Source of the DNA: a virus
DNA: 39,651 nt
Virus record (IMG/VR): IMGVR_UViG_3300033146_001009
Span: 1 to 39,651 of that record
Direction: 5' to 3' (one strand)
Below the pieces are notes generated by a model. That model was not told the DNA's origin. It saw only the letters and a program-made list of their open reading frames with translations, and did no database searches. Shown piece after piece: positions 1 to 9,630 of this stretch. Position 1 is the first letter of the stretch; each line of letters begins with the position of its first letter. Made by a program: the position numbers and the translations under genes.

Positions 1-2916
1 AACAAACGTTCCTTTGTTCCTATCCACATTCCCCTGAAACTGACGTACCGTGTCTTGTGTGCTTTGCTTGGCAGACGTGAAGCCCTCGCCTTCGGTCTTA
101 TAGATGCCACCTTTGGGGTGCTTTACTTTAATAGGCTCCTGCTTTTTATCATAAATGCCTTTGGCAGGAAGTTCGCTTTTTGCCTCGAAAGCATCTCTTT
201 TAAGTTCATTTGTTAGTTTTGCTTCGCCTGTTTTTTTTGATCGTGTCTGCTCTTTCAAAACTTTGTCAACTTCTGACAGCATTCCTGCTGTTCGTTTTGA
301 AATGCGTTTGCCCGTTTCTTTGTTTGTGAATACGGCGGTTTTTCCTGAAGAAGTAAGTTCAACAGTATAACCCTTCTTTTGAAGTTCGTTTATTTCTGCA
401 CGTTCTTGTGTTTCTGCCAGTGGTTCAGGCTTTTTTGCGTCCTGCTCTTTTACCTGCTTCAATCCTTCGGTTCGCTGTGCGTCTCTCTTGGCTTGTGCCG
501 CGTCTAATGCTTCTTGATTCGCCTCTTTCTCTATTATGGAAGGAGCAACGTTTTTATCAAAGTATTCCTGATCTTCAATGTTCTTTCTTAATATCTGTTC
601 TTGCAGTTTTTCATCAAGCTCTATTGCCCGTTTTTTCTCTATCGCTTTTTGTTTCTCTTCCGCTTCATATATCTTTGCGCCCTCTGCGCCGGCCTTGGCT
701 TCTTCTTTTTCTTGTGCCTTTTGTTCTGCGGCTTTTTCTTTCTCGATCTTGGCGGCTTTTTTTTCTTCCGCAAGCCAGCCTTTTTCTTCTGCTTCTCGAA
801 GTTTCTTCTGACGGGGAGTCAGTGGTGTTTTTTCCTTTTTGCTTTCCGCGTCTTTAAAGCCTGCTTTTTCCGCCTTCTTGATACCTTTGAACACGTCGCC
901 AATCTCTTTCGCTATTACAGGAAATTCTGCCTCGATGTCCTTTCTGTAATCTTCCAGAGTGATTTTTATGTCTACGTCCTTGTCTTCTGCACGAAGCTCT
1001 GCCAGCCGATCATTCACGATTTTCTCTACGTCTACGTTCTCTTTGATAACCGCACTCTTCGCCGCTTCGTACTCTTCCCCTTGAAACTCTTCGTCTTTTG
1101 AAACCTTGGTCTCATCAACAACCTTCTTAATGGCTTCTTCGTCTTTTAGAAACTTTACAGGGTCATCACCAACAATATCCTTGATGCGAGCTTTTTTGTC
1201 TGCTTCTTCTCTGGCTACTTCTGCGGCTTCTGTTCTGGATATTTGCTCTTCTGCTCGTAATGCCTGTTCATTTTTGAAGTACTTCTCTTGGTCAGGAAAA
1301 AACTTCTTCATCGTTTCGTCAAATCGCTCTTTAGGAGACATTCCAATAAACGCCTTGGCCTCTTCTTTCTTCATACCTCCTTTTTGCAGGTCTTTTATGA
1401 CTCTTCTATATTGCTCTGCGGTCAGATTCTCTGCTTGTGGTATCTTCCCAACAAAGTCATCGACCCTTTTAACTGCATCAGGAGACGTTTTGTATCTATT
1501 TGCAAGGATATCAGATGGTATTTTGAATTTTCCACCATTTCGTATCACGTTGGGATTCGTAATCATGGAAAAGACAAGGTCTGATCCTGCAATTCCTGCG
1601 GCTTCTTGGATAAAGTACGGAAGATAGTCTTCGCCATGCTGTTCTATTGAGTTATTCAATGCCTGCTTGTATTGACCGCCTAACTTAAAACTGAATGGTG
1701 TATCACTCGTTTTCGTTGCCGACCACAGGCTGTTGAGCACCAAATCAAGCGCCTTTGTCATAAACTTCGTATTCGCCATCTTTGACCATGCAGGCGTATT
1801 CATATAGCCGATAGAAGTTATAAGGCGTGTGAGTTTCTGTTCTGTTACATCAGAACCACCTTCAGTCTCGCTTATAACCGTACTTAGTCCTGCCATCTTT
1901 GTGCCTTGAATTAAGTTCTGAACAAATTTTGCTGATTTTATCTTGCCTGACTTAGCAAGTCCGTCTGCAATCTTTCCGAATTTATTTGCCGTTCCACCGT
2001 ATGTCATTCCTGACACGCCTCTTATCACAAGAAGATGCTCTATAACCTGCATAACCATTAAATCAGTCGCAAGAGCCATTCTGGTAGCCTTTGTTGAGAA
2101 GTCATCCCCGCCCCGCTCCTCTATAGCATCCTCTAAGGCTAGGGTTGTGGCTTCGTCCCAATCTTTTGTGGTGGACAATACAGGATGATCTATGATCTTC
2201 TGAAGACTCTTTGTAAACCCAGATGTTTCCGTCTTCTCTTCACCCATAATGGTTTTAGATATGTAGTCAGGAAACTCTCTTGCCGCCTGTATCGCTTGAA
2301 GTGTTCCGCGTATAGCCGCAAAAGGAAGGTCTATTGTCATAGCCCCGACCTTTTTGACGAACTCTGGTGCTACTCCCTGCATTTGATGTTTTGCAAAATC
2401 AGCTTCACGCCCTGTTCTTGCCGCTTCTAAATATGCGAGTCCTGTCTGTGCTTCGACATGTGCGTTCTTTTTACGCTGGTCGTATTCTGCTTTGGTAATT
2501 TCGCCTTTTGCAAATAGTTCTCGGCTGACCTTGTTGTCTGCACTTGTCCTTTTCAGAATTTCTTCACCAGATTTCTGAAAATCCATGTCCTGCTGGGCGG
2601 GCTTGAATTTATCGAAAGCAATCTCTCGCATTATGCCAATGCGCTCTTCACGCCCCATGTCCTGTTCTTCTGGCTGTGATGCAAGAACAGCCTGTCCCGC
2701 CGCGTTAATAGCATCGGTCATATCACCGCCTACTGGTGCAGGAGGAGTAGACAGTACTGTTTCACCCGCTATGTTAATGGCGTCTACTCGGCTTTGTTTT
2801 TCTTCAAGCACTTGTTGGGCGGCACCGTTAATATCGTCTTCTGTCAGTGCCGAACTATTTGGGGGACGTGCTAGAACCTGTTGCCCTGCACTGTTTATAT
2901 CTTCGAGAAAGCCCAT
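1..2916 (-). CDS. Large virion protein, 3' end outside window (at least 972 aa)
   Basis: An open frame of 972 codons runs from an ATG at 2916 to base 1 with no stop, so the gene continues beyond the left edge. A GAGGG ribosome site lies 7 bases before the ATG, and the start is 2 bases after the stop of the gene before it. The first 85 residues hold four imperfect copies of an IN-x-AGQ-x-VL motif. Residues 150-500 are mixed, with short hydrophobic stretches, and residues 500-900 are very rich in Lys, Glu and Ala and probably form long coiled coils. I do not recognise the family. Its size and place at the end of the structural operon suggest an internal virion or ejection protein, which is inference. 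Confidence 0.85.
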   Translation of the reverse strand, partial: MGFLEDINSAGQQVLARPPNSSALTEDDINGAAQQVLEEKQSRVDAINIAGETVLSTPPAPVGGDMTDAINAAGQAVLASQPEEQDMGREERIGIMREIAFDKFKPAQQDMDFQKSGEEILKRTSADNKVSRELFAKGEITKAEYDQRKKNAHVEAQTGLAYLEAARTGREADFAKHQMQGVAPEFVKKVGAMTIDLPFAAIRGTLQAIQAAREFPDYISKTIMGEEKTETSGFTKSLQKIIDHPVLSTTKDWDEATTLALEDAIEERGGDDFSTKATRMALATDLMVMQVIEHLLVIRGVSGMTYGGTANKFGKIADGLAKSGKIKSAKFVQNLIQGTKMAGLSTVISETEGGSDVTEQKLTRLITSIGYMNTPAWSKMANTKFMTKALDLVLNSLWSATKTSDTPFSFKLGGQYKQALNNSIEQHGEDYLPYFIQEAAGIAGSDLVFSMITNPNVIRNGGKFKIPSDILANRYKTSPDAVKRVDDFVGKIPQAENLTAEQYRRVIKDLQKGGMKKEEAKAFIGMSPKERFDETMKKFFPDQEKYFKNEQALRAEEQISRTEAAEVAREEADKKARIKDIVGDDPVKFLKDEEAIKKVVDETKVSKDEEFQGEEYEAAKSAVIKENVDVEKIVNDRLAELRAEDKDVDIKITLEDYRKDIEAEFPVIAKEIGDVFKGIKKAEKAGFKDAESKKEKTPLTPRQKKLREAEEKGWLAEEKKAAKIEKEKAAEQKAQEKEEAKAGAEGAKIYEAEEKQKAIEKKRAIELDEKLQEQILRKNIEDQEYFDKNVAPSIIEKEANQEALDAAQAKRDAQRTEGLKQVKEQDAKKPEPLAETQERAEINELQKKGYTVELTSSGKTAVFTNKETGKRISKRTAGMLSEVDKVLKEQTRSKKTGEAKLTNELKRDAFEAKSELPAKGIYDKKQEPIKVKHPKGGIYKTEGEGFTSAKQSTQDTVRQFQGNVDRNKGTFV

Positions 2917-2918
2917 AT

Positions 2919-4253
2919 CTATCCCTCTGCTTGAGTTTTGTCTAATTTCATTTTAATAAGAAGTTTCACAAATGCTCTTTTCTGCTCGGCGGTTTCCAAC
3001 AAACCTAGATTTTTTTCCATTGTTATCTGCTCGGAATGTGTCGCGTTTTTGAACACTTCTGTCCATGCCCCTTTTTCATCAGATTCAAGTTCTGCATCAA
3101 CAGCAACCATCGAAGAATACTTACCTTCGTATCCTTTCTCTTGCTTTTCAATAAGAGTTTGACGTTCTTTTTCCCGTCTAGCCGCCTTTGTTCCAATGGC
3201 ATTCCGTCTTTCTGCATACCTTTTGGCTTCATTCTCTTTGAGCGTCGCATCAGCAATCAGTTTTGCCGCGTCTTTGCTGGCTTGTGTTGCTGTTTCCGTT
3301 ACTTCAGCGTCTCTTTCTGCTTTGGCTTTTTCCGCCTCTTCCCTAAGTCTTGCCTCTTCTTGTTTGAGAGCTTTTGCGTCAGCGAGTTCCTGCGCCTTTG
3401 CATCCTTCGCCGCTTTCGCATCACTGCGCTTTTGAGTCATTTCAGCTACACGCTTCTGGTAGTCTGCCATTGCGGTGTCGGCTTTTTTCAGCTTTTCAGC
3501 CCGTTCTTTGCGTGTTCCCTGTGCTCCGAATTGAACTGCACCTTGTGCTAGTTCCTGATTACCACGTTCTAACGCTCCGTCAGGCGCACTAGGGTCACGG
3601 TACTTATCAAACACATTGCCTATACCCATGCTTCTGGCCGCGTCTATCGCGTCTTGTGACGGTTGTGCGCCTCTGCCTACTGCCAAACCTCGCAAGCGAT
3701 CCTCTTCCGTGAAATCGCCATTAAATCCAGAAGCACGTCCTACCCGTTGCAACTGCTCATTGTATGCCTGCGTTGCTTGACCTGCTTGGATTGGGGTTTG
3801 TTCTCGATATGGTTCCGCACCACCTGTCACCGTTACGTCACCAAATTTTGTGTTCCTTGTGACCCCACCATCAATGAGCATTCGTTTTTTTGATTGTGCG
3901 TATGTTTCTTCTGGATATGGGCTAGGCGCGGAAACAGGCGTAAACGTTTGCCCCCCGCCTTCAACAGGTTGCGTTGCACTTGCAAGTCTTATCTTGTTTT
4001 GTTGAAAGCGTTTCAAATTCTCTAAATCGTCAACATCTTCTGAACCCTCGGCTACGGTTGGCATTCTTTCCACAGAGGGAACTACGGCTTGTGTTTTGAC
4101 TGGTGCAGGAGTTTGTTTTATAGGTTGCTTCTGTCCTTTTCCCCACTGCGAGTCCTGATACCATTTAGCAATTTCTTCTTGTGTCATATCCTGCTTTTTA
4201 GGGAAAGGAAGTACCCGCGTCGCATTTACCACATTCCTAAATAAGTCACTCAT
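2919..4253 (-). CDS. Probable structural protein, Ala/Lys/Glu-rich coiled coil (444 aa)
   Basis: This 444-residue protein has a short N-terminal segment, a Pro/Gln-rich stretch (about residues 40-110), and a long Ala-Lys-Glu-Arg region (about 240-370) typical of an extended coiled coil. It ends in a small charged domain. No catalytic motif is visible. It lies between smaller tail-type proteins and the giant partial protein, and its low-complexity composition matches that neighbour. I infer a virion component, perhaps an ejection protein, but the family is not recognised. Confidence 0.75.
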   Translation of the reverse strand: MSDLFRNVVNATRVLPFPKKQDMTQEEIAKWYQDSQWGKGQKQPIKQTPAPVKTQAVVPSVERMPTVAEGSEDVDDLENLKRFQQNKIRLASATQPVEGGGQTFTPVSAPSPYPEETYAQSKKRMLIDGGVTRNTKFGDVTVTGGAEPYREQTPIQAGQATQAYNEQLQRVGRASGFNGDFTEEDRLRGLAVGRGAQPSQDAIDAARSMGIGNVFDKYRDPSAPDGALERGNQELAQGAVQFGAQGTRKERAEKLKKADTAMADYQKRVAEMTQKRSDAKAAKDAKAQELADAKALKQEEARLREEAEKAKAERDAEVTETATQASKDAAKLIADATLKENEAKRYAERRNAIGTKAARREKERQTLIEKQEKGYEGKYSSMVAVDAELESDEKGAWTEVFKNATHSEQITMEKNLGLLETAEQKRAFVKLLIKMKLDKTQAEG

Positions 4254-4305
4254 GTCATTCTCCTATTTTCCATTATATTACATAAAGCTCTGTGTCTCGT
4301 CAATA

Positions 4306-5058
4306 TTAAGCATGTAACCATCCACTTGTGTCAATCGGATAGTAGGTATAAGAAGGGGCATATCCAATATCTATCGCACAATGATACGCGCCTCTTTTCG
4401 TGTCCCATAAATTCCAGTTAATCATACTACTCGCAGAATATGTTCCGCATACAATGTTTCTACGATAATTGCGAAATCCGATAACCCCGTTTGCACAAAA
4501 GACGTCTCCTGATTCCATCAAGCCTCTAGCATTCAATTTTGTGCCATCTATTTCCATATAATCATCTGCTATGCCAGAGATCAGAATAGTTTCTCCGCTT
4601 AACGCTGGTGTATTTGGCCCCGCCCCACTCGTTGCGAGTCTTTCAGAATAACCACACCCAACAGGGTCAGTCCATTCGCCACTTGATTCAATAGCGTTTT
4701 CTGCAATCACTCCTCTTAAAAATGTTAAATACGGAATGAAACTATTTATAAAAAGAGCCATCCATGCTTGTAAGTTGTCTTCAATGGATATATATGCCAA
4801 TGGCTGTGTGGGATCACCCCAAGAGAGATTACACGTTTTTAATCCTGCTGAACTGTATATCTGTGTCTCTTCAGTACCAGTAAGGAGTCCATTCCAAAAC
4901 GAAGCAAGCTGTATGTCATCGCCACGCTTTACGGGGTATATTTTTGTGTCTAACACAGGAAGAAATATTGCTTCTCTCCGCTCGTTGATAGCATCAACAA
5001 TCTCGTTGATAACTGCGGCTTCTGTCCAGTTAGTTTCGTTTATAGAAAATTCAGCCAT
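4306..5058 (-). CDS. Hypothetical structural protein (250 aa)
   Basis: The start chosen is the ATG at 5058, which shares a base with the stop of the upstream gene (TAATG) and has a GAGGG ribosome site 8 bases before it. An in-frame start eight codons earlier would overlap more and lacks that signal. The protein begins MAEFSINETNWTEAAVINEI and has a helical N-terminal part with a Gly/Ser/Thr-rich, beta-prone C-terminal half. No family is recognised. Its place between fibre-like genes suggests a tail, fibre or receptor-contact role. Confidence 0.7.
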   Translation of the reverse strand: MAEFSINETNWTEAAVINEIVDAINERREAIFLPVLDTKIYPVKRGDDIQLASFWNGLLTGTEETQIYSSAGLKTCNLSWGDPTQPLAYISIEDNLQAWMALFINSFIPYLTFLRGVIAENAIESSGEWTDPVGCGYSERLATSGAGPNTPALSGETILISGIADDYMEIDGTKLNARGLMESGDVFCANGVIGFRNYRRNIVCGTYSASSMINWNLWDTKRGAYHCAIDIGYAPSYTYYPIDTSGWLHA

Positions 5059-5729
5059 TAGTGCGCCCTCAACCAATCCCACACTACTTCTCCGCTCTCA
5101 TTTCTATACATTGGCATATACTCATCTCCGCCATCAGGAATAAGCCCTCCAAATACATAGGCGTTGGATGTCTGAATTTCCTTTATCATTTCGGCTGTTC
5201 CATCCATATACATATAGGCTACAGGAATGACAAGAGACCCGCTACTGCTTGGTAGTGCTCCTGACGCCATTTGGTTCACTGTGTATGTTGGCTCGGGTAA
5301 TCCAGAGACAATTATCTCTATGTAAATATATTGGCCGCTTACAAATGCTACGGTGTAATCGCTTATGGCAGTAATAGTAGACAAAAAAGTGGTTGTAGCT
5401 CCCATGCTTTTAACGACGGTGACACTTCCGCCAGCAATTTTTACATTTGCTCCATCTCTGGTACAGGCAAACGAATGAGGTATAACATCATTTCCTTCGT
5501 CGGGTGCCATTCCCCACCCCGCCATTGCCCCCTCTTTAACAAGCACCTCTCCGTCACCACCTATGCTAGGCCCCCTGATTTCTGCTGGCACATTAGCGTT
5601 TATCTGTCCTACAACATCCTCATTAGTTGCCTTCTGATTTAGTTCGATCTCTAGCATTGCCAGTTGATCCTGCAATGCCTGTATCTGTCCGAGAATCAAA
5701 TTGGATTGCGATGCTTCAAATACTCCCAT
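5058..5729 (-). CDS. Probable tail fibre or baseplate-type protein (223 aa)
   Basis: Residues 1-45 form a predicted coiled coil (repeated Leu and Gln with heptad spacing), followed by a Gly-rich linker and a beta-rich C-terminal domain. This trimeric-fibre layout is common in phage tail proteins. The ATG overlaps the stop of the 1092-aa gene (TAATG), so the two are probably translated together. Cell attachment is a plausible role, but no receptor-binding motif is recognised. Confidence 0.7.
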   Translation of the reverse strand: MGVFEASQSNLILGQIQALQDQLAMLEIELNQKATNEDVVGQINANVPAEIRGPSIGGDGEVLVKEGAMAGWGMAPDEGNDVIPHSFACTRDGANVKIAGGSVTVVKSMGATTTFLSTITAISDYTVAFVSGQYIYIEIIVSGLPEPTYTVNQMASGALPSSSGSLVIPVAYMYMDGTAEMIKEIQTSNAYVFGGLIPDGGDEYMPMYRNESGEVVWDWLRAH

Positions 5730-8700
5730 TATGCCACCACCATTGATCTTTCTTTTCTGGTTGCCCTAAAGATTCCATTCCCAACTGAACTTACACCAGA
5801 ACCTTCATACCCGTCGCGTACAAAAGATGCCGCGCTATCACTGTCCATGAAGTAGCTAACAGTAACGGTATATTTCCATTTCATTTTAACCTTGTTCCAG
5901 TTGGTCATAAATGTCTTTAATGCGACTTTTGTCTTATTCGCCTTATCTTTATATTCCCAATCCTCCGCAACATAAGTGCTTCGATCATCGGTAAATGTTG
6001 GGCCATAGTAGGAAAAACTATAACCAGCATCTTCGGCTATCAACGTCACTGTTTTAATATAGTCGTATAGTCCAAATTTATTTATAGTCACGCCAGAGTA
6101 GACTTCTCCGTTTCTCGTAGCAACAGGCATGCTTTGCATGTTCCTATGAATAGATGTCTCCATCTTGGCTATCCCCGCAATTTTAGTAACAGTTGCGTCT
6201 GTCTCAACGGAAAGGATCGGAGTTGTTGTTGTCTTGCGAACATTGTATAACCCAAATTCATTTAGCTCGTGACTTCCTGATTCAACAGTGTTTCCTGTCG
6301 GAGCATCAATCGTCGGATCACTAGCGTTTCTCGTAACAGTTGTTTCCTGTGTTTCAAACGCATTGCCGCCTGCGGGATACTCATTATCCCCAACATCTGG
6401 TTTGGGGACGGTTTTGCTTACCGATTCATCAACTATGCCGTACTTATTTATATCAAACGATGATCTACCTGCCTCGTTTGAAGATATTCTTACACCAGTA
6501 GGTGCCGTTATATTTCTACTTCGATCCGTCGTGGTAGTCTGAAATGCGTTCTCTCCTGTCTTTATTTGTTGAACGTTTTTTGTCCTAGCTTCATCGGTAG
6601 ATTTCTCTGTCCTATAATTGCCTGCGTCAGTAGGGGTAGAACGATGAGTAACCACATACCCTTCACCAGCACTGGGAACTCCTAAATCCTCGCCTTGTGT
6701 ATGACTCTCTGTCTCTATAACAGAAAGAGGGGATGCCTGTCCGCCTCTTGCCTCTTGGTCAACAACTGTTTCGTCGAACAAATCATAATCGAATGTCCCA
6801 TCTGGATTGATTCTGTGATCCAATCTTACTATATGATCTTTTACTTGTGAAACAGCAGGCGTAGACGTTGCGTTATGCGCTCCTTCCCTGGTCGTAATTG
6901 AAGCCGCACTAGCCTTGATTGTTCTTGATGTGTTGTTCTGTAAGATTGATCTGATTGTGCGCTTCACCGTCTGCCATAATCCATTAGGCTTTGGAGTGCT
7001 TCGCGTTTCCATGATGCGCCTTGCGGTCGGAGCTTCTTCTGAAAGGATTTCCGTATTCCCTGTCCAACTTTCGTCAGTAATCTCCTCTCGTAAATCAATT
7101 TTGTGAAATCGCCCTTCGAGACTTGTTTCCAGCTCTGTCTCTTTAATTATCTCAAAAGTTCCGTCTTCATTCTGTCTGCGTGAAAGCGTTGTAGTTTCTC
7201 CCTGTAAAGGCGTATCTATTATGTCGGAACTTGTATTAGACAAAGAGCTTCGCGTCACCGTGTTGGCCTCGTTCTGTTTAACAACAACTGTTCCGTGATC
7301 TATCTCACTGCGTACTTCTGTGCTTTCAATCGTGTCGAAGGTGCTGTCTTCGTTCACTCTGAATGTCTTGCGCCTTGTTTCCCCATCTGCAACGTCTAAA
7401 ATGCCGCTTGCCTCCCTTGCGTTTTTGGTGATACTCTGCGTGGTTTCCGTATATGTTTGTTTTTCTACAACAATGTCAGTCGTCGAGTTTTTTTCCTTAC
7501 TGGTTCTGGTCGTTACAGAAACGTCTTTAGAACCATCAGCATTGTCACGCTCTGTTTTACGAAGAACCTGTCCGATAGTTGCTACGCCTAACTGGACTGG
7601 ATTTATACTGTTCTTGTATCGCCATTCATCCGTAGAAGCTAGTTCGGTATCGCCTACTTTGTCGCTTATTGCGGTCTGGACAGGCTTACTCATTCTGGTT
7701 TCCATGCGTGTGCGAAATGTTCCTTGTGGAGTAGGCTCATTAGAGGTAGTAACGACAACCCCTTTTTTGCCGCCCGTAGCTTCTACTACGTCTTCTGCTG
7801 ACGTTTTGCTTTCACGAAGAGTTGTATCAAAATACCCATCAGTAGAAGTGTGTCTTGCTACTTCCTGATTGGCAATCGTTGCGTCATTCTCGATGATGTC
7901 AAACGTACAGTCATCGTTGATACGTACGTTCTGGTTTTTTATGTGGTGCTGTTCTTTGGAAGGGGTTTCTACTGAACACGCACCTCTTGTGGTAATAGTC
8001 TGCGTAGTTTTTGCCTCGTTTATATCAGAGATATACTCTTGCTGTACTGCCGCCATGCGAGTTCTTTTGATTATCTGGTAGTTGTACTTGCCATTTCGTT
8101 GCTGGGATACACCTCGAAGCCTATATGTGATTCCTTGGCTTCCACTGGGGAGAGTTACGGGAATAGATGCGGCTCCAAAAACAAAAGTCGTGTGTTCTGC
8201 TATCTGACAAGTGCTTTCTGTAAGCACTCCGCTCACCGCGATCTCTATAACGGCACCAACTTCTACACGAATATCAACAAGCCCGTTGCCATAGCTGAAT
8301 GACGGTGTTACAGAGTCGCCCTCACTCTGATACAGGTCGCAAATACCTTGTGCAAGTTGCTTAGGAACTCCCGTATAGTAATAGGTAGTTGCTCCGTCAG
8401 GTAGTCCAAAACTGCTCCTACCTGATATGGCAAACGTAGAAATATTCCCGTAAAGTGCTTTGATTGTATACGTGCCGTCATCCTGTTTCTCGGACGTAGC
8501 ATCAATAAGATACCATGTTCCAGCAGGAAGCTCGGGAAGATCGTCTTTCGTTTCAGGCATTGAGTGAACAATGCTGTTTTCTGAAGCAGGATCAATATAT
8601 GGAAAAGAGAACGTGAGATAGCGTTCCTGCTCATCACCACCATAAAGCTCTATGTTTGTTCCAGCAGGGCGTATGCGATCAAAGAGTATTCTGGCAGAGT

Positions 8701-9007
8701 CCCAATTCAGTTCTGTGTAGTACCCTTTTTTGAGCGTCTGAACAACGCCTCTTGAACGATTATCATAACTGATCTTTTCTGTTCGCCACACCCCAGAGAA
8801 ATTTCTGAAATCAGTGACTATATCAGTGTAGACCAGTTGATTCGTTTTCAGCCATTCAATGGCTTCGTATGAAAGTGACTCTCCCACGCGATAGACCAGC
8901 GTCAGTTCGCCGTCATCATCAAAACCTGTAACATCGGAAGATGTGATTTTTGCGTGTCCAACTTTAAGCGTATCTACATCAAGACGTTCTTCAAATCTTC
9001 CGCTCAT
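5729..9007 (-). CDS. Long tail protein with about twelve 61-residue repeats (1092 aa)
   Basis: The start at 9007 has a strong AGGAG site 8 bases upstream; an in-frame start 25 codons earlier would run into the 118-aa gene. Residues 1-300 form a non-repeated head domain. From about 300 to 990 a motif like N-x-D-G-T-F-x-x-x-x-x-x-T recurs near residues 303, 362, 425, 488, 550, 611, 673, 732, 791, 853, 915 and 975, giving a period close to 61. Later copies read FGLY in place of DGTF. The C-terminal 100 residues are rich in aromatic residues. An extended beta-repeat tail component is likely; the family is not recognised. Confidence 0.85.
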   Translation of the reverse strand: MSGRFEERLDVDTLKVGHAKITSSDVTGFDDDGELTLVYRVGESLSYEAIEWLKTNQLVYTDIVTDFRNFSGVWRTEKISYDNRSRGVVQTLKKGYYTELNWDSARILFDRIRPAGTNIELYGGDEQERYLTFSFPYIDPASENSIVHSMPETKDDLPELPAGTWYLIDATSEKQDDGTYTIKALYGNISTFAISGRSSFGLPDGATTYYYTGVPKQLAQGICDLYQSEGDSVTPSFSYGNGLVDIRVEVGAVIEIAVSGVLTESTCQIAEHTTFVFGAASIPVTLPSGSQGITYRLRGVSQQRNGKYNYQIIKRTRMAAVQQEYISDINEAKTTQTITTRGACSVETPSKEQHHIKNQNVRINDDCTFDIIENDATIANQEVARHTSTDGYFDTTLRESKTSAEDVVEATGGKKGVVVTTSNEPTPQGTFRTRMETRMSKPVQTAISDKVGDTELASTDEWRYKNSINPVQLGVATIGQVLRKTERDNADGSKDVSVTTRTSKEKNSTTDIVVEKQTYTETTQSITKNAREASGILDVADGETRRKTFRVNEDSTFDTIESTEVRSEIDHGTVVVKQNEANTVTRSSLSNTSSDIIDTPLQGETTTLSRRQNEDGTFEIIKETELETSLEGRFHKIDLREEITDESWTGNTEILSEEAPTARRIMETRSTPKPNGLWQTVKRTIRSILQNNTSRTIKASAASITTREGAHNATSTPAVSQVKDHIVRLDHRINPDGTFDYDLFDETVVDQEARGGQASPLSVIETESHTQGEDLGVPSAGEGYVVTHRSTPTDAGNYRTEKSTDEARTKNVQQIKTGENAFQTTTTDRSRNITAPTGVRISSNEAGRSSFDINKYGIVDESVSKTVPKPDVGDNEYPAGGNAFETQETTVTRNASDPTIDAPTGNTVESGSHELNEFGLYNVRKTTTTPILSVETDATVTKIAGIAKMETSIHRNMQSMPVATRNGEVYSGVTINKFGLYDYIKTVTLIAEDAGYSFSYYGPTFTDDRSTYVAEDWEYKDKANKTKVALKTFMTNWNKVKMKWKYTVTVSYFMDSDSAASFVRDGYEGSGVSSVGNGIFRATRKERSMVVA

Positions 9008-9020
9008 GTGAGGCTCTCCT

Positions 9021-9377
9021 TTAGTCTTCGCTAAAATATGTTTCTGGCTCGTTGTCGTCCAGATACATACGTTGAGAGTCACCTAATGCCCTTGTGTAAT
9101 CAGCTTCGGGGTTGCCTTTTGGAATGGTGTTCCATTCTTGCATTTTTGTCATAAGAGCGATGATTCCGCGATAGACACAGTTGTAGTGCTTGTCAGCAAT
9201 ATCTATATCTTCGTCCATACTGGTAGGAACATCGAACTCAACAAAAGTGCGGCTCAACATGTCGTATTTCACCGACAGAAGAGCCGCAAAGAATGCTTCT
9301 TCAAAAGGGGTTGAATTGCCATATACTCCAAGCTCATCGGAAACTCTATCGTACAGTGATTGAGTGTTTATGCTCAT
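9021..9377 (-). CDS. Probable head-tail connector or small virion protein (118 aa)
   Basis: This is an acidic, mostly helical protein beginning MSINTQSLYDRVSDELGVYG, with a GGG-type ribosome site just before the ATG. It lies between the capsid gene and the long repeat protein, the usual place for adaptor or head-completion proteins. The length and helical nature fit such a role, but I see no diagnostic motif. Confidence 0.65.
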   Translation of the reverse strand: MSINTQSLYDRVSDELGVYGNSTPFEEAFFAALLSVKYDMLSRTFVEFDVPTSMDEDIDIADKHYNCVYRGIIALMTKMQEWNTIPKGNPEADYTRALGDSQRMYLDDNEPETYFSED

Positions 9378-9385
9378 GGCATCCC

Positions 9386-9520
9386 TTAGTCAATGTCAAG
9401 ACCAAAGGCTTCTTCGAGCTTCGTAATAACCTTGTCTAATTTACGGGCAAGGTATCCAATGGACTTTTTCAGGCTTTCATTTTCGCTTGTAGATTTTGCG
9501 GGTGCTTTTTTTTCTGTCAT
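9386..9520 (-). CDS. Small basic protein (44 aa)
   Basis: The ATG at 9520 has AGGAG 7 bases before it, which favours it over a longer in-frame start at 9595 that would cross the hairpin behind the capsid gene. The peptide starts MTEKKAPAKSTSENESLKK and is Lys-rich, then amphipathic and helical. Its function is unknown. Its fit between capsid and connector genes and its good ribosome site support it as real. Confidence 0.65.
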   Translation of the reverse strand: MTEKKAPAKSTSENESLKKSIGYLARKLDKVITKLEEAFGLDID

Positions 9521-9568
9521 TTTGTTTCTCCTGTGATGGGCTTCTTTTTCTTTATTTGTGTGAAAAGA

Positions 9569-9611
9569 TGCGGCGGGACAGGAAGAGAGTAACAAAAACC
9601 ATCCCGCCGCA
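9569..9611 (-). terminator. GC-rich hairpin after the capsid gene, terminator-like
   Basis: Perfect 10-bp arms TGCGGCGGGA (9569-9578) and TCCCGCCGCA (9602-9611) flank a 23-base loop. On the minus strand the stem comes 20 bases after the capsid stop and is followed by a short CTTTT run. The loop is long and the T run weak, so partial termination or an mRNA processing or stability site is as likely as full termination. It would let capsid mRNA exceed downstream tail mRNA. Confidence 0.6.
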
Positions 9612-9630
9612 CCTGCTTGTACCGAAAGGG

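Noticed and set aside
408-1627. Plus-strand open frames over the left end
   Set aside because: They are antisense to the long minus-strand virion gene, which stays open for 972 codons and has sensible protein text.
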